From Nitrosomonadaceae bacterium (GTDB taxonomy: Bacteria > Pseudomonadota > Gammaproteobacteria > Burkholderiales > Usitatibacteraceae): a DNA stretch of 22,329 nucleotides. A program made the translations under genes and the position numbers. The stretch lies in NCBI GenBank assembly GCA_021300055.1, contig JAJTHU010000003.1:1-22329 (forward strand). The letters run 5' to 3'. Every line of letters begins with the position of its first letter. Positions within the stretch are counted from its first letter, which is position 1. Below are positions 1-6,692 of the stretch, piece by piece. Below the pieces are notes generated by a model. The model worked only from the letters and a program-made list of their open reading frames with translations. It was not told where the DNA came from and did no database searches.

Positions 1-876
1 GATGTCCTTGGCTGGGCCAGGCTTGTTATTCAGCACGTCGAGCAGCATGCTCTTCGAAGCTTCTTTGTCCGCGGCCTTGATGCTCGATAAGTCCGCTGTG
101 TCGATTCCAAATTGCTTCGGCTCAATCGTGTACTCCGTGACGAAGCCGTGCTTGAGTTCCGCCACTTGCGTGCGACCGCTCAACGTAATTTCATCGAGGC
201 CGTCCTCGCCGTGCACCACCGTCACATGCTTTGAGCCGAGCTGCTTGAGCACGCGCGCTTGGATGCCGACAAGATCAGAGTGAAAAACACCCATGACTTG
301 GTTCGGCGCGCCCGCCGGATTCGTCAGCGGTCCGAGGATGTTGAGGATGGTACGCATACCGAGCTCTTTGCGAACGGGCGCAGCGTACTTCATCGCGGGA
401 TGATGATTGGGTGCAAACATGAACCCCACACCCACTTCGCGAATGCAGTCGCCAACCTGTTCCGGAGTGAGACTGAGGTTGACGCCGAGTGCCTCGAGCA
501 CATCCGCACTCCCAGACTGCGACGAGACCGAGCGTCCACCGTGCTTTGCAACCTTTGCGCCAGACGCTGCAGTGACAAACGCCGCCGTGGTTGAAATGTT
601 GAAAGTGTGCGCCTTGTCGCCACCCGTGCCGCAGGTGTCAACCAGGTGCGTCGTATCTTCTACCGTGACCTTGGTCGAAAACTCGCGCATCACTTGGGCG
701 GCCGCCGCAATTTCCGACACTGATTCGGTCTTGACGTGAAGGCCCATCAAGATCGCCGACAACTGCACCGGTGTGACCTTGCCCTCCATGACTTGGCGAA
801 ACAGGTCCACCATCTCGTCGAAAAAGATTTCTCGCTTGTCGGAGAGTCGGTTGATTGCTTCTTGTGGGGTAAACAT
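1..876 (-). CDS. trpD: Anthranilate phosphoribosyltransferase, 3' end cut off by window edge
   Basis: Second step of tryptophan synthesis: transfers phosphoribosyl from PRPP to anthranilate in the cytoplasm. Reading from the ATG at 874-876, the frame stays open for 292 codons to the window edge, starting MFTPQEAINRLSDKREIF. Family signatures are visible: the PRPP-binding VDTCGTGGD, the block KHGGRSVSSQSGSADVLEALG, then APNHHPAMKYAAPVRKELG and ILGPLTNPAG. The visible sequence ends KPGPAKDI, which in this family precedes a short last helix, so roughly 40-50 residues are missing. It starts 8 bases after the trpG stop with only a weak ribosome binding site, suggesting coupling. One difference from the usual motif is Gly in place of Asn in KHGNR. 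A trpC gene would be expected next, beyond the edge. Confidence 0.96.
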   Translation of the reverse strand, partial: MFTPQEAINRLSDKREIFFDEMVDLFRQVMEGKVTPVQLSAILMGLHVKTESVSEIAAAAQVMREFSTKVTVEDTTHLVDTCGTGGDKAHTFNISTTAAFVTAASGAKVAKHGGRSVSSQSGSADVLEALGVNLSLTPEQVGDCIREVGVGFMFAPNHHPAMKYAAPVRKELGMRTILNILGPLTNPAGAPNQVMGVFHSDLVGIQARVLKQLGSKHVTVVHGEDGLDEITLSGRTQVAELKHGFVTEYTIEPKQFGIDTADLSSIKAADKEASKSMLLDVLNNKPGPAKDI

Positions 877-884
877 GCTTACGC

Positions 885-1451
885 TCAATAGGAAGTAAGG
901 AAATTCTTCAGTAGCTGATGACCGTGTTCGGTCATGATCGACTCAGGGTGAAACTGCACCCCCTCAACTGGCATCGACTTGTGGCGAACACCCATGATCT
1001 CGCCGTCATCCGTCCACGCGGTGATTTCGAGATCCGCCGGACAGGTCTCGCGTTCGATCACTAACGAGTGATATCGCGTCGCGCGATACGGAGAAGGCAA
1101 ACCGGCAAACACGCCGACACCCGTGTGCGTAATCTGCGACGTCTTGCCGTGCATAAGCGATTTTGCGTGCACAACCTTCCCGCCAAAGGCTTGACCGATC
1201 GCTTGGTGACCGAGGCACACACCGAGCAACGGAATCTTGCCTGCAAAGGCGTTGATGGTTGCCAACGAAACACCTGCTTCGTTAGGTGAGCACGGCCCGG
1301 GAGAGATAACAATCTTCTTCGGTGCGAGCTTCGTAATCTCCGCGACGGTGACTTCATCATTGCGCTTGACGAGCACATCCTCGCCGAGTTCACCAAGATA
1401 CTGCACGAGGTTAAAGGTGAAGCTGTCGTAGTTATCGATCATCAGCAACAT
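885..1451 (-). CDS. trpG: Anthranilate synthase glutamine amidotransferase component
   Basis: This 188-residue class I glutamine amidotransferase supplies ammonia to TrpE for anthranilate formation. The triad is visible: Cys79 in GVCLGHQ, and His168 and Glu170 in QFHPES. The N-terminal DNYDSFTFNLVQYL and the oxyanion region ISPGPCSP are typical of the TrpG/PabA subgroup, so it may also serve p-aminobenzoate synthesis. It begins 2 bases after the ltaE stop, and its ribosome binding site (GAGG, 7 bases before the ATG) lies within the last codons of ltaE, so the two genes are tightly fused at RNA level. It is complete, with length usual for the family. Confidence 0.97.
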   Translation of the reverse strand: MLLMIDNYDSFTFNLVQYLGELGEDVLVKRNDEVTVAEITKLAPKKIVISPGPCSPNEAGVSLATINAFAGKIPLLGVCLGHQAIGQAFGGKVVHAKSLMHGKTSQITHTGVGVFAGLPSPYRATRYHSLVIERETCPADLEITAWTDDGEIMGVRHKSMPVEGVQFHPESIMTEHGHQLLKNFLTSY

Positions 1452-1453
1452 GA

Positions 1454-2470
1454 TCAGCCTCGCTTCGCAAAAAACTGGCGGAACAACTCAACCACGCGCA
1501 TCAAATCTTCGCGCGTCACGTCCAGGTGGGTGACCAAGCGCGTGCGCGGCCCAACAATGGCAATCACCCTTGCCGCGGCCAAGTGCGTTTGCAGCGCCCG
1601 CACCTCGGCGGAAGGCACATCGACAAGTACGATATTGGTCTGCGGCATGGTCACCTTCAGCGATGCCACTTCGTTCAAGCCGTCAGCGAGCGCCTTCGCA
1701 TTAGCGTGATCTTCCGCTAAGCGAGCAACATGATGGTCAAGCGCGTGAATGCCTGCGGCAGCGATGATGCCGGCTTGCCGCATGCCGCCGCCCAACATTT
1801 TGCGAATACGGTGCGCACGTCCGATCAAGACTTTTGTGCCACACAAGACTGAACCGGCAGGTGCCCCCAACCCCTTGGACAAACACACGGAGACTGAGTC
1901 AAACGGCGCGCACAACTCTTCCGCCGTTTTTCCTGATTTCACCACCGCGTTGAACAATCGCGCACCATCGAGATGCAATGCCAAGTTGCTCGCGCGCGCG
2001 AACTGGGCAACCTCAGCAACGTACGCTTGTGGAATCACCATCCCACCAATGGTGTTTTCAAGGGCGATGAGTCGCGTCACGGCAAAGTGCGCATCATCGG
2101 GCTTCACAGCGGCGCGAATTTTTTCCAACGGGATCGTGCCGTCCGATGCGTTTTCGATCGGCTGAGGCTGAATTGAGCCCAGCACCGCTGCGCCGCCGCC
2201 TTCGTATTTGTAGGTGTGCGCGTTTTGGCCAACGATGTACTCGTCACCACGACCGCAATGCGCCATGAGCGCGCACAAGTTGCTCTGCGTCCCAGATGGC
2301 AGGAATATTGCCGCCTCCATGCCAACCAATGCCGCGGTTTTTTCTTGCAGCGCGTTAACCGTCGGGTCATCGCCGAAAACATCGTCGCCCACCTCAGCGC
2401 GCGCCATCACGTCGCGCATCGCCTGTGTTGGCCGTGTGACGGTATCGCTGCGCAGATCAATTGTCTTCAT
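1454..2470 (-). CDS. ltaE: Low-specificity L-threonine aldolase, inserted between trpE and trpG
   Basis: A PLP-dependent fold-type I aldolase of 338 residues that cleaves L-threonine or L-allo-threonine to glycine and acetaldehyde in the cytoplasm. Visible residues: N-terminal IDLRSDTVTRPT, GDDVFGDDPTVN, His85 in NAHTYKYEGGG (ring-stacking position), Asp168 and Arg171 in LHLDGARLFNA, and the Schiff-base Lys199 in CLSKGLGAPAGS. Length fits the family. The start is firm: AAGGGG sits about 5 bases before the ATG and overlaps the trpE stop codon, and only 9 bases separate it from trpE. Downstream, trpG starts 2 bases after its stop. Threonine aldolase is not a step of tryptophan synthesis, so its place inside the trp operon is unusual. 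The specific stereochemistry cannot be read from sequence. Confidence 0.95.
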   Translation of the reverse strand: MKTIDLRSDTVTRPTQAMRDVMARAEVGDDVFGDDPTVNALQEKTAALVGMEAAIFLPSGTQSNLCALMAHCGRGDEYIVGQNAHTYKYEGGGAAVLGSIQPQPIENASDGTIPLEKIRAAVKPDDAHFAVTRLIALENTIGGMVIPQAYVAEVAQFARASNLALHLDGARLFNAVVKSGKTAEELCAPFDSVSVCLSKGLGAPAGSVLCGTKVLIGRAHRIRKMLGGGMRQAGIIAAAGIHALDHHVARLAEDHANAKALADGLNEVASLKVTMPQTNIVLVDVPSAEVRALQTHLAAARVIAIVGPRTRLVTHLDVTREDLMRVVELFRQFFAKRG

Positions 2471-2479
2471 GTGCGCCCC

Positions 2480-4003
2480 TTAGTTGGTCGTGTCGATGCC
2501 GGCAGCAACCATCTCTGCTGCACGCAACAACGCACGCGCTTTGTTTTCTGTCTCGAGCCACTCAAGCTCAGGTACAGAATCGGCGACGATGCCCGCCGCC
2601 GCTTGCGCGTACAGCACGCCATCCTTCACCACACCGGTACGAATGCTGATCGCTAAGTCCATGTTGCCGTTGAAGCCCAGATAACCCGCGGCGCCTGCGT
2701 AGATGCCGCGCTTGGATGGCTCTAGCTCGTCGATGATTTCCATCGCACGCACCTTGGTCGTGCCCGTGACCGTGCCGGCCGGAAACGTCGCGCGGAGTAG
2801 ATTGATCGGGCTCACACCCTCGCGGATTTCTGCATCGACGTTCGACACCAAGTGCATTACGTGCGAGTAGCGTTCAACCACATACTGCTCGGTAACCTTG
2901 ACGCTGCCCGTCTTCGCGATGCGGCCTAGGTCGTTACGTCCAAGATCGATGAGCATGAGGTGTTCGGCCAACTCTTTAGGGTCGGCACGCAGTTCCGCCT
3001 CTAGCTCGCGGTCGCGCTCGGGCGTTGCGCCGCGCTTGCGCGTCCCGGCAATAGGCCGCACAGTGACTTTGCTGCCTTCCTGTCGCACCAAAATCTCCGG
3101 CGATGCGCCGACGATGTGGAACTCGCCCATATCGAAATAAAACATGTACGGCGACGGATTGATCGAACGCAGCGCACGATACAGATTGATCGGTGGCGCA
3201 TCGAAGGGCTGGGAGATACGTTGCGAAATCTGCACCTGCATGATGTCGCCATCGACGATGTACTGCTTCGAGCGTTGTACCGCCTGCAAAAACCGCTCTT
3301 TGCCGATTTCTGAAACGGGCGTGTGCTTCGTACCACTCGGCACGTACACAGGCAACGGGGCTTGCGTGCGCAGCTGTAAGCGCAACTGAGTCAGCCGTCG
3401 CTGTGCGTTCTCAAAGGCATGCGGCTGCGCGGGATCAGCGTAAACAATCAGGCTCAGCTTGCCTGATAGGTTGTCCACCACGGCGAGCTCGTCTGAGAGC
3501 ATCAGCATGATGTCCGGCGCGCCAATCGCGTCTGGCTTCGAGGTGAATTTGTCATCGAGGTGCTTGGCGAGCTTTGGCTCGATATAGCGCACCGCATCGT
3601 AGCCAAAATAGCCCGCAAGACCACCGGCGAAGCGTAGCGCACCTTGAATCGGTGCAGCCTTGAATCGCTGCTGATATTTTTCGATGAACGCCAGCGGGTC
3701 CTCAACAAACTTGCGTTCGACGTGCTCCGCGCCTCCACCCGTTTTGGCGCGCAAGACGCACACCTCACGACCGCGAACTTCGAGCCATTCGCGCGCGGGT
3801 AAGCCGATGATGGAATAGCGTCCGAAGCGCTCTCCACCAATCACCGACTCGAGCAAACACGAGTGCGGTTGATTAGCCAGCTTCAGGTAGATCGACAGCG
3901 GCGTATCGAGGTCCGCAAAGGTCTCGAGGACGAGGGGGATGCGGTTGTAGCCTTCGGCAGCAAGCTGCTGGAATGTTGCTTCGTTCATAGGCTGCTCATT
4001 CAA
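2480..4003 (-). CDS. trpE: Anthranilate synthase component I
   Basis: Chorismate-binding subunit (507 residues) that makes anthranilate from chorismate with ammonia from TrpG. The N-terminal tryptophan feedback site is present as LLES at residues 50-53. The C-terminal chorismate-binding domain has RPIAGTRKRG (about 316-325), HLMLIDLGRNDLGR (348-361), ERYSHVMHLVS (377-387) and FPAGTVTGTTKVRAMEIIDELEP (407-429). The last block usually reads SGAPK or TGAPK; here Ala-Pro is Thr-Thr while the Lys is kept. Two in-frame ATGs are possible, at 4003 and 3988. Neither has a strong ribosome binding site, and the second (MNEATFQQLAAEGYNRIP) matches the usual start in related bacteria better. A leader peptide rich in Trp codons lies just upstream, so expression probably responds to charged tRNA-Trp. 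Confidence 0.97.
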   Translation of the reverse strand: MNEQPMNEATFQQLAAEGYNRIPLVLETFADLDTPLSIYLKLANQPHSCLLESVIGGERFGRYSIIGLPAREWLEVRGREVCVLRAKTGGGAEHVERKFVEDPLAFIEKYQQRFKAAPIQGALRFAGGLAGYFGYDAVRYIEPKLAKHLDDKFTSKPDAIGAPDIMLMLSDELAVVDNLSGKLSLIVYADPAQPHAFENAQRRLTQLRLQLRTQAPLPVYVPSGTKHTPVSEIGKERFLQAVQRSKQYIVDGDIMQVQISQRISQPFDAPPINLYRALRSINPSPYMFYFDMGEFHIVGASPEILVRQEGSKVTVRPIAGTRKRGATPERDRELEAELRADPKELAEHLMLIDLGRNDLGRIAKTGSVKVTEQYVVERYSHVMHLVSNVDAEIREGVSPINLLRATFPAGTVTGTTKVRAMEIIDELEPSKRGIYAGAAGYLGFNGNMDLAISIRTGVVKDGVLYAQAAAGIVADSVPELEWLETENKARALLRAAEMVAAGIDTTN

Positions 4004-4022
4004 TCTGGTTCAGGTAACAACG

Positions 4023-4038
4023 GCACGTGAAGACGTGC
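4023..4038 (-). terminator. Hairpin between trp leader peptide and trpE (possible attenuator)
   Basis: On the transcribed strand GCACGT-CTTC-ACGTGC forms a perfect 6-bp stem with a 4-base loop, starting 19 bases after the leader peptide stop. It is followed by CGTTGTT, so the U-tract is poor for a classical intrinsic terminator. A competing pairing is possible between GGCAAAGC, at Trp codons 1-2 of the leader peptide, and GTTTTGCC just 5' of the hairpin (8 pairs including one G-U). Position and layout suggest attenuation, but the termination step is not proven by sequence and control of trpE translation remains an alternative. Confidence 0.45.
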
Positions 4039-4057
4039 AGGCAAAACGCGAGGCGGG

Positions 4058-4111
4058 TTATCGCTGCCAGCGCCAGCTTTGCCAGTCAGGAACGCAGATC
4101 TGAGCAAACAT
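4058..4111 (-). CDS. trpL: Tryptophan operon leader peptide, three Trp codons
   Basis: A 17-codon frame from ATG 4109-4111 to TAA 4058-4060 encodes MFAQICVPDWQSWRWQR. Three of its last eight residues are Trp (UGG), spaced W-Q-S-W-R-W, a very high density for the rarest amino acid. It lies in the 168-base gap between gph and trpE, on their strand, 54 bases before trpE, and is followed by a hairpin. This is the layout of leader peptides that stall ribosomes when tryptophan-charged tRNA is scarce. No clear Shine-Dalgarno precedes the ATG (TCTCATCTC), which is the main weakness. A second stem (GTGCGCGTTAGCGCGCCAC with one bulge, 4136-4154) lies just upstream. The Trp density and position are seen; regulation is inferred. 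Confidence 0.75.
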   Translation of the reverse strand: MFAQICVPDWQSWRWQR

Positions 4112-4168
4112 GAGATGAGAATGATTGAACGAGTTGTGGCGCGCTAACGCGCACTGAAGGGAGTCGGG

Positions 4169-4197
4169 ATGTTAACCGGAAACGGTCGCATTTTCCA
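4169..4197 (-). promoter_or_regulatory. Candidate sigma-70 promoter of the trp leader
   Basis: On the minus strand TGGAAA (4192-4197) and TAACAT (4169-4174) are separated by exactly 17 bases; each matches four of six consensus positions. The -10 overlaps the gph stop codon. Transcription would start near 4162, giving a leader RNA of about 160 bases before trpE, with the leader peptide starting about 50 bases in. The layout is plausible for an internal trp promoter below gph, but the match is moderate and readthrough from rpe-gph is an alternative. Confidence 0.4.
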
Positions 4198-5047
4198 TCG
4201 CCGCTTCTGCGTCAGCCGATGCGCCCAAGCGCACATGCTTCAGCGCTGACGGCAGATCATCGATGAATGCGTCGCAGTCGAGCCCGCGAAGTTCCTGCCC
4301 TTCGTTGTAGCCATAGGGCACGATGAAAACCGGACAACCCGCGGCGCGCGCCGCCGCTGCATCGCGCATCGAATCACCAATCATGACGACTTCGGTGATC
4401 GCAACGCCAAAGTGCTTGGCGGCGTGCTCGATCGGCAGTGGGTGGGGCTTTTTCTCGGCGAGTGAATCGCCAGAGACCACCAACTCGAAGTAAGGCGCAA
4501 GCCCGGTTTTCTCGAGCAAGGGCAGCGTGAACCTCTCAGCTTTGTTGGTCACACAAGCCAAGCGAAAGCCCTTTTCCTTCATGAGTTCGAGACCTTCGAA
4601 AACGCCCGGGAATGCGTGCGAGGTTTCGGTCAAGCAGGATTCGTATTGCTTTTCAAATTGCGCGACCGCCACCTTCGAGGAGTTAGCGCCGAGTTCGCCG
4701 ACCGAACTCTTCATTGCCTGCGATACCAAATTGGCAATACCGCGGCCGACCATGTTGCGCACCGCGGTCATTTCGAGCGGCCCGAAGCCAAACGCCGCGC
4801 GCATCCCATTCACCGCTGTGGTGATGTCGCCGACAGTGTCGAGCAGGGTCCCGTCGAGATCGAGCAGTAGCACTTTGGCCGGCACCGGCATCGGAAACTT
4901 CGGCTTAGCGCGGTAGCGGATCTTTTTCGGTTCAGCAGCAGGAGCAACAGCATCCGCGGCCAAAGTGTCCGATTGGCGGGCGTTTTCAGGCATTTCTGCC
5001 TCGGAAGCCCCGTCAATGCTTGGGTTTTGCGATTCGTTTGAGTGCAT
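4172..5047 (-). CDS. gph: Phosphoglycolate phosphatase-like HAD hydrolase with N-terminal extension
   Basis: HAD-superfamily phosphatase; in this operon position it is normally phosphoglycolate phosphatase, clearing 2-phosphoglycolate. Motif I is LLLDLDGTLLD (Asp63 nucleophile, Asp65), motif II VTNKAERFT, motif III KKPHP, and motif IV MIGDSMRDAAAA. The frame extends upstream to 5203, but that would overlap rpe by about 110 bases, so the ATG at 5045-5047 (MHSNESQNPS), 46 bases after rpe, is preferred; no strong ribosome binding site is seen. Even so, about 57 residues precede the catalytic domain. They are rich in Ala, Glu and Pro, then basic (KKIRYRAKPKFP), and are probably disordered. Related HAD enzymes include the MurNAc-6-phosphate phosphatase MupP, but the trp-linked position favours Gph. 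Confidence 0.9.
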   Translation of the reverse strand: MHSNESQNPSIDGASEAEMPENARQSDTLAADAVAPAAEPKKIRYRAKPKFPMPVPAKVLLLDLDGTLLDTVGDITTAVNGMRAAFGFGPLEMTAVRNMVGRGIANLVSQAMKSSVGELGANSSKVAVAQFEKQYESCLTETSHAFPGVFEGLELMKEKGFRLACVTNKAERFTLPLLEKTGLAPYFELVVSGDSLAEKKPHPLPIEHAAKHFGVAITEVVMIGDSMRDAAAARAAGCPVFIVPYGYNEGQELRGLDCDAFIDDLPSALKHVRLGASADAEAAMENATVSG

Positions 5048-5093
5048 GTTTCGTAAAGATGCGATTGGTTCCCTGTGTTGAGGAAGACTGCCT

Positions 5094-5801
5094 CTAGGCG
5101 GCCTTTGCCAACGCGCTACGCATGGCGGCGATTGTTGCGGCGTAGTCGGGCGAATTGAAAATCGCCGACCCTGCAACGAAAGTGTCTGCACCGGCGCGCG
5201 CAATCTCGGCGATGTTGTCAGCCTTTACGCCACCGTCAATTTCGAGCCAGATGTCGCGTCCAGACTTGGCGCGCTCGGCGTCAATGCGACGTTTGGCCTC
5301 AGCGAGCTTACCCAGCGCCGCTGGGATGAACTTCTGTCCGCCAAACCCCGGGTTCACACTCATGATCAGCACCAAATCAACCTTGTCCATCACGTGATCT
5401 AGGTAGGAGAGTGGCGTCGCCGGATTGAATACCAAGCCCGCTTTGCAGCCTTGCTCGTGAATCAACCCAAGCGTCCGGTCGATGTGCTCTGAGGCTTCGG
5501 GGTGAAATGAAATGATGTCGGCGCCAGCTTTAGCAAAGTCCGGCACGATACGGTCGACAGGCTTCACCATCAAGTGCACGTCAATCGGCACCCTCTGCCC
5601 GCTGGGCGTCACAGCGTGTGGACGCACCGCCTCGCAGACCATGGGGCCGATGGTGAGGTTGGGCACGTAATGGTTGTCCATGACGTCAAAGTGAATGACG
5701 TCGGCACCGGCCGCAATGACATTGCGAACCTCCTCGCCTAGCCGCGCGAAGTCGGCCGAAAGAATGGAAGGTGCAATGTGTTGGCGGGAGGTGGATGTCA
5801 T
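5094..5801 (-). CDS. rpe: Ribulose-phosphate 3-epimerase
   Basis: A TIM-barrel enzyme of 235 residues that interconverts D-ribulose-5-phosphate and D-xylulose-5-phosphate. Visible signatures: APSILSADFARLGEEV near the N-terminus, HFDVMDNHYVPNLTIGP (His37, catalytic Asp39), DVHLMV, the phosphate loop SVNPGFGGQKF, and EIDGGVKADNI carrying the second catalytic Asp. It is first in the rpe-gph-trp cluster and divergent from apaG. The 205-base gap up to apaG must hold both promoters, but I could not pick a convincing -35/-10 pair in either direction. Pentose phosphates feed PRPP, a substrate of TrpD, and erythrose-4-phosphate, a chorismate precursor, which may explain the linkage. Confidence 0.97.
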   Translation of the reverse strand: MTSTSRQHIAPSILSADFARLGEEVRNVIAAGADVIHFDVMDNHYVPNLTIGPMVCEAVRPHAVTPSGQRVPIDVHLMVKPVDRIVPDFAKAGADIISFHPEASEHIDRTLGLIHEQGCKAGLVFNPATPLSYLDHVMDKVDLVLIMSVNPGFGGQKFIPAALGKLAEAKRRIDAERAKSGRDIWLEIDGGVKADNIAEIARAGADTFVAGSAIFNSPDYAATIAAMRSALAKAA

Positions 5802-6006
5802 GCGGCGGGCGTCATGGGGGCGTTGTGATGGGCGACTGGATCAGCTCGCGAGGCATAAAGCATGAGGCGCTTGCGCGTGACCCAATCGGTTTGTCCAGAG
5901 CAAAGTTGAATTTTACGCGCGAAGCGCTGCGGTCAGCATTGCCCTCGGTGTTTCGATGGTCTTGCCCGTATGCGCGGTGGCCCTGCTTCGCTGGCAAAAT
6001 GCTTGC

Positions 6007-6417
6007 ATGGACGATCCCAAGCAACCAGATAGCCTACTTGGCTCTGAGAAATACGCCGTGCGCGTATCTGCGAATGCGTTTTACCTCGCCGACCAATCGG
6101 ACGAAGACAACGACCAGTACGTCTTCGCCTACACCATCAAGATCACGAATGTGGGGAGCGTCGGCGCGAAGCTGATGTCACGCCATTGGATCATCGCCGA
6201 TGCAGAGGGGCAGGTACAAGAGGTGCGCGGCACCGGCGTGGTCGGCGTGCAGCCGCAACTCGCACCGGGCGAGTCTTTTGAATACACATCCGGCTCGTCG
6301 CTCGAGACCATGATGGGCACCATGCGCGGCAGCTACCAAATGCTTGCCGACGACGGCACTCGCTTTGAGGCCGTCATTCCGGAATTCACCCTGTCCGTGC
6401 CGCGCGTCCTGCACTAA
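6007..6417 (+). CDS. apaG: ApaG (DUF525) family protein
   Basis: A 136-residue protein of the ApaG family, a small fibronectin-like beta-sandwich whose biochemical role is poorly defined; it is linked historically to CorD and cobalt/magnesium phenotypes. Typical features: FAYTIKITNVGSVGAKLMSRHWII, then the repeated-Gly segment VRGTGVVGVQPQLAPGESFEYTSG, and MMGTMRGSYQMLADDGTRFEAVIPEF. The ATG at 6007 (MDDPKQPDSL) fits the usual start; the frame is open back to 5956, but that adds an unlikely extension. The ribosome binding site is weak. In Betaproteobacteria apaG is commonly divergent from rpe, as here. Confidence 0.95.
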   Translation: MDDPKQPDSLLGSEKYAVRVSANAFYLADQSDEDNDQYVFAYTIKITNVGSVGAKLMSRHWIIADAEGQVQEVRGTGVVGVQPQLAPGESFEYTSGSSLETMMGTMRGSYQMLADDGTRFEAVIPEFTLSVPRVLH

Positions 6418-6429
6418 CCCCAGCGGGGT
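6417..6429. terminator. Small hairpin between convergent apaG and small membrane gene
   Basis: ACCCC-AGC-GGGGT forms a 5-bp stem starting at the last base of the apaG stop codon. It lies between two converging genes (the minus-strand gene stops at 6433), so it could slow transcription from either side. There is no T-run on either strand, so confidence as a terminator is low. Confidence 0.3.
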
Positions 6430-6432
6430 GCG

Positions 6433-6594
6433 CTAGGCGCTCGGCGTGCGCGAGTCTTCGGTCGAGACATTGCTAGAGACGTTGCCATCTTTTGGCAAAG
6501 CCGCCTTCTTTTTCTTTTTGCGTGGCAGCGTCCACCACACGATAAACACGGCTAGCCCGAACGCCAGCAGCACTTCAAAGACCACCCAACTCAT
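6433..6594 (-). CDS. Small single-pass membrane protein, 53 residues, function unknown
   Basis: An intact 54-codon frame from ATG 6592-6594 to TAG 6433-6435. The start has a strong ribosome binding site: AAGGTGAG lies 3 bases before the ATG. The first 22 residues (MSWVVFEVLLAFGLAVFIVWW) form one hydrophobic membrane segment ending in a Trp pair. A basic stop-transfer patch follows (PRKKKKK), then a polar tail rich in Ser, Thr and Asn. This predicts an N-out, C-in single-pass inner-membrane protein. It is convergent with apaG and divergent from mltA. The shape slightly recalls CcoQ-type small subunits, but no cytochrome oxidase gene is nearby, so no function is assigned. Confidence 0.7.
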   Translation of the reverse strand: MSWVVFEVLLAFGLAVFIVWWTLPRKKKKKAALPKDGNVSSNVSTEDSRTPSA

Positions 6595-6631
6595 GACTCA
6601 CCTTATGGCATCGCGCCCAGACACGGGCACA

Positions 6632-6660
6632 TGCAGAAACCCGCCGCGCGACCCTATACT
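6632..6660 (+). promoter_or_regulatory. Candidate sigma-70 promoter of mltA
   Basis: TATACT (6655-6660, five of six consensus bases) lies 17 bases after TGCAGA (6632-6637, three of six). Transcription would start near 6667, about 26 bases before the mltA start. The -10 is good; the -35 is weak. Confidence 0.45.
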
Positions 6661-6692
6661 CAGATAACGGTTAAAAACCTCGAAGAACTATT

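Noticed and set aside
4172..5203. Longer gph beginning at 5203
   Set aside because: It would overlap the rpe coding region by about 110 bases and add 52 residues of out-of-frame rpe sequence.
5802..6006. Divergent rpe-apaG gap searched for promoters or a small RNA
   Set aside because: Only weak matches were found (for example TAAAAT on the minus strand with a 15-base spacing), so nothing was called.
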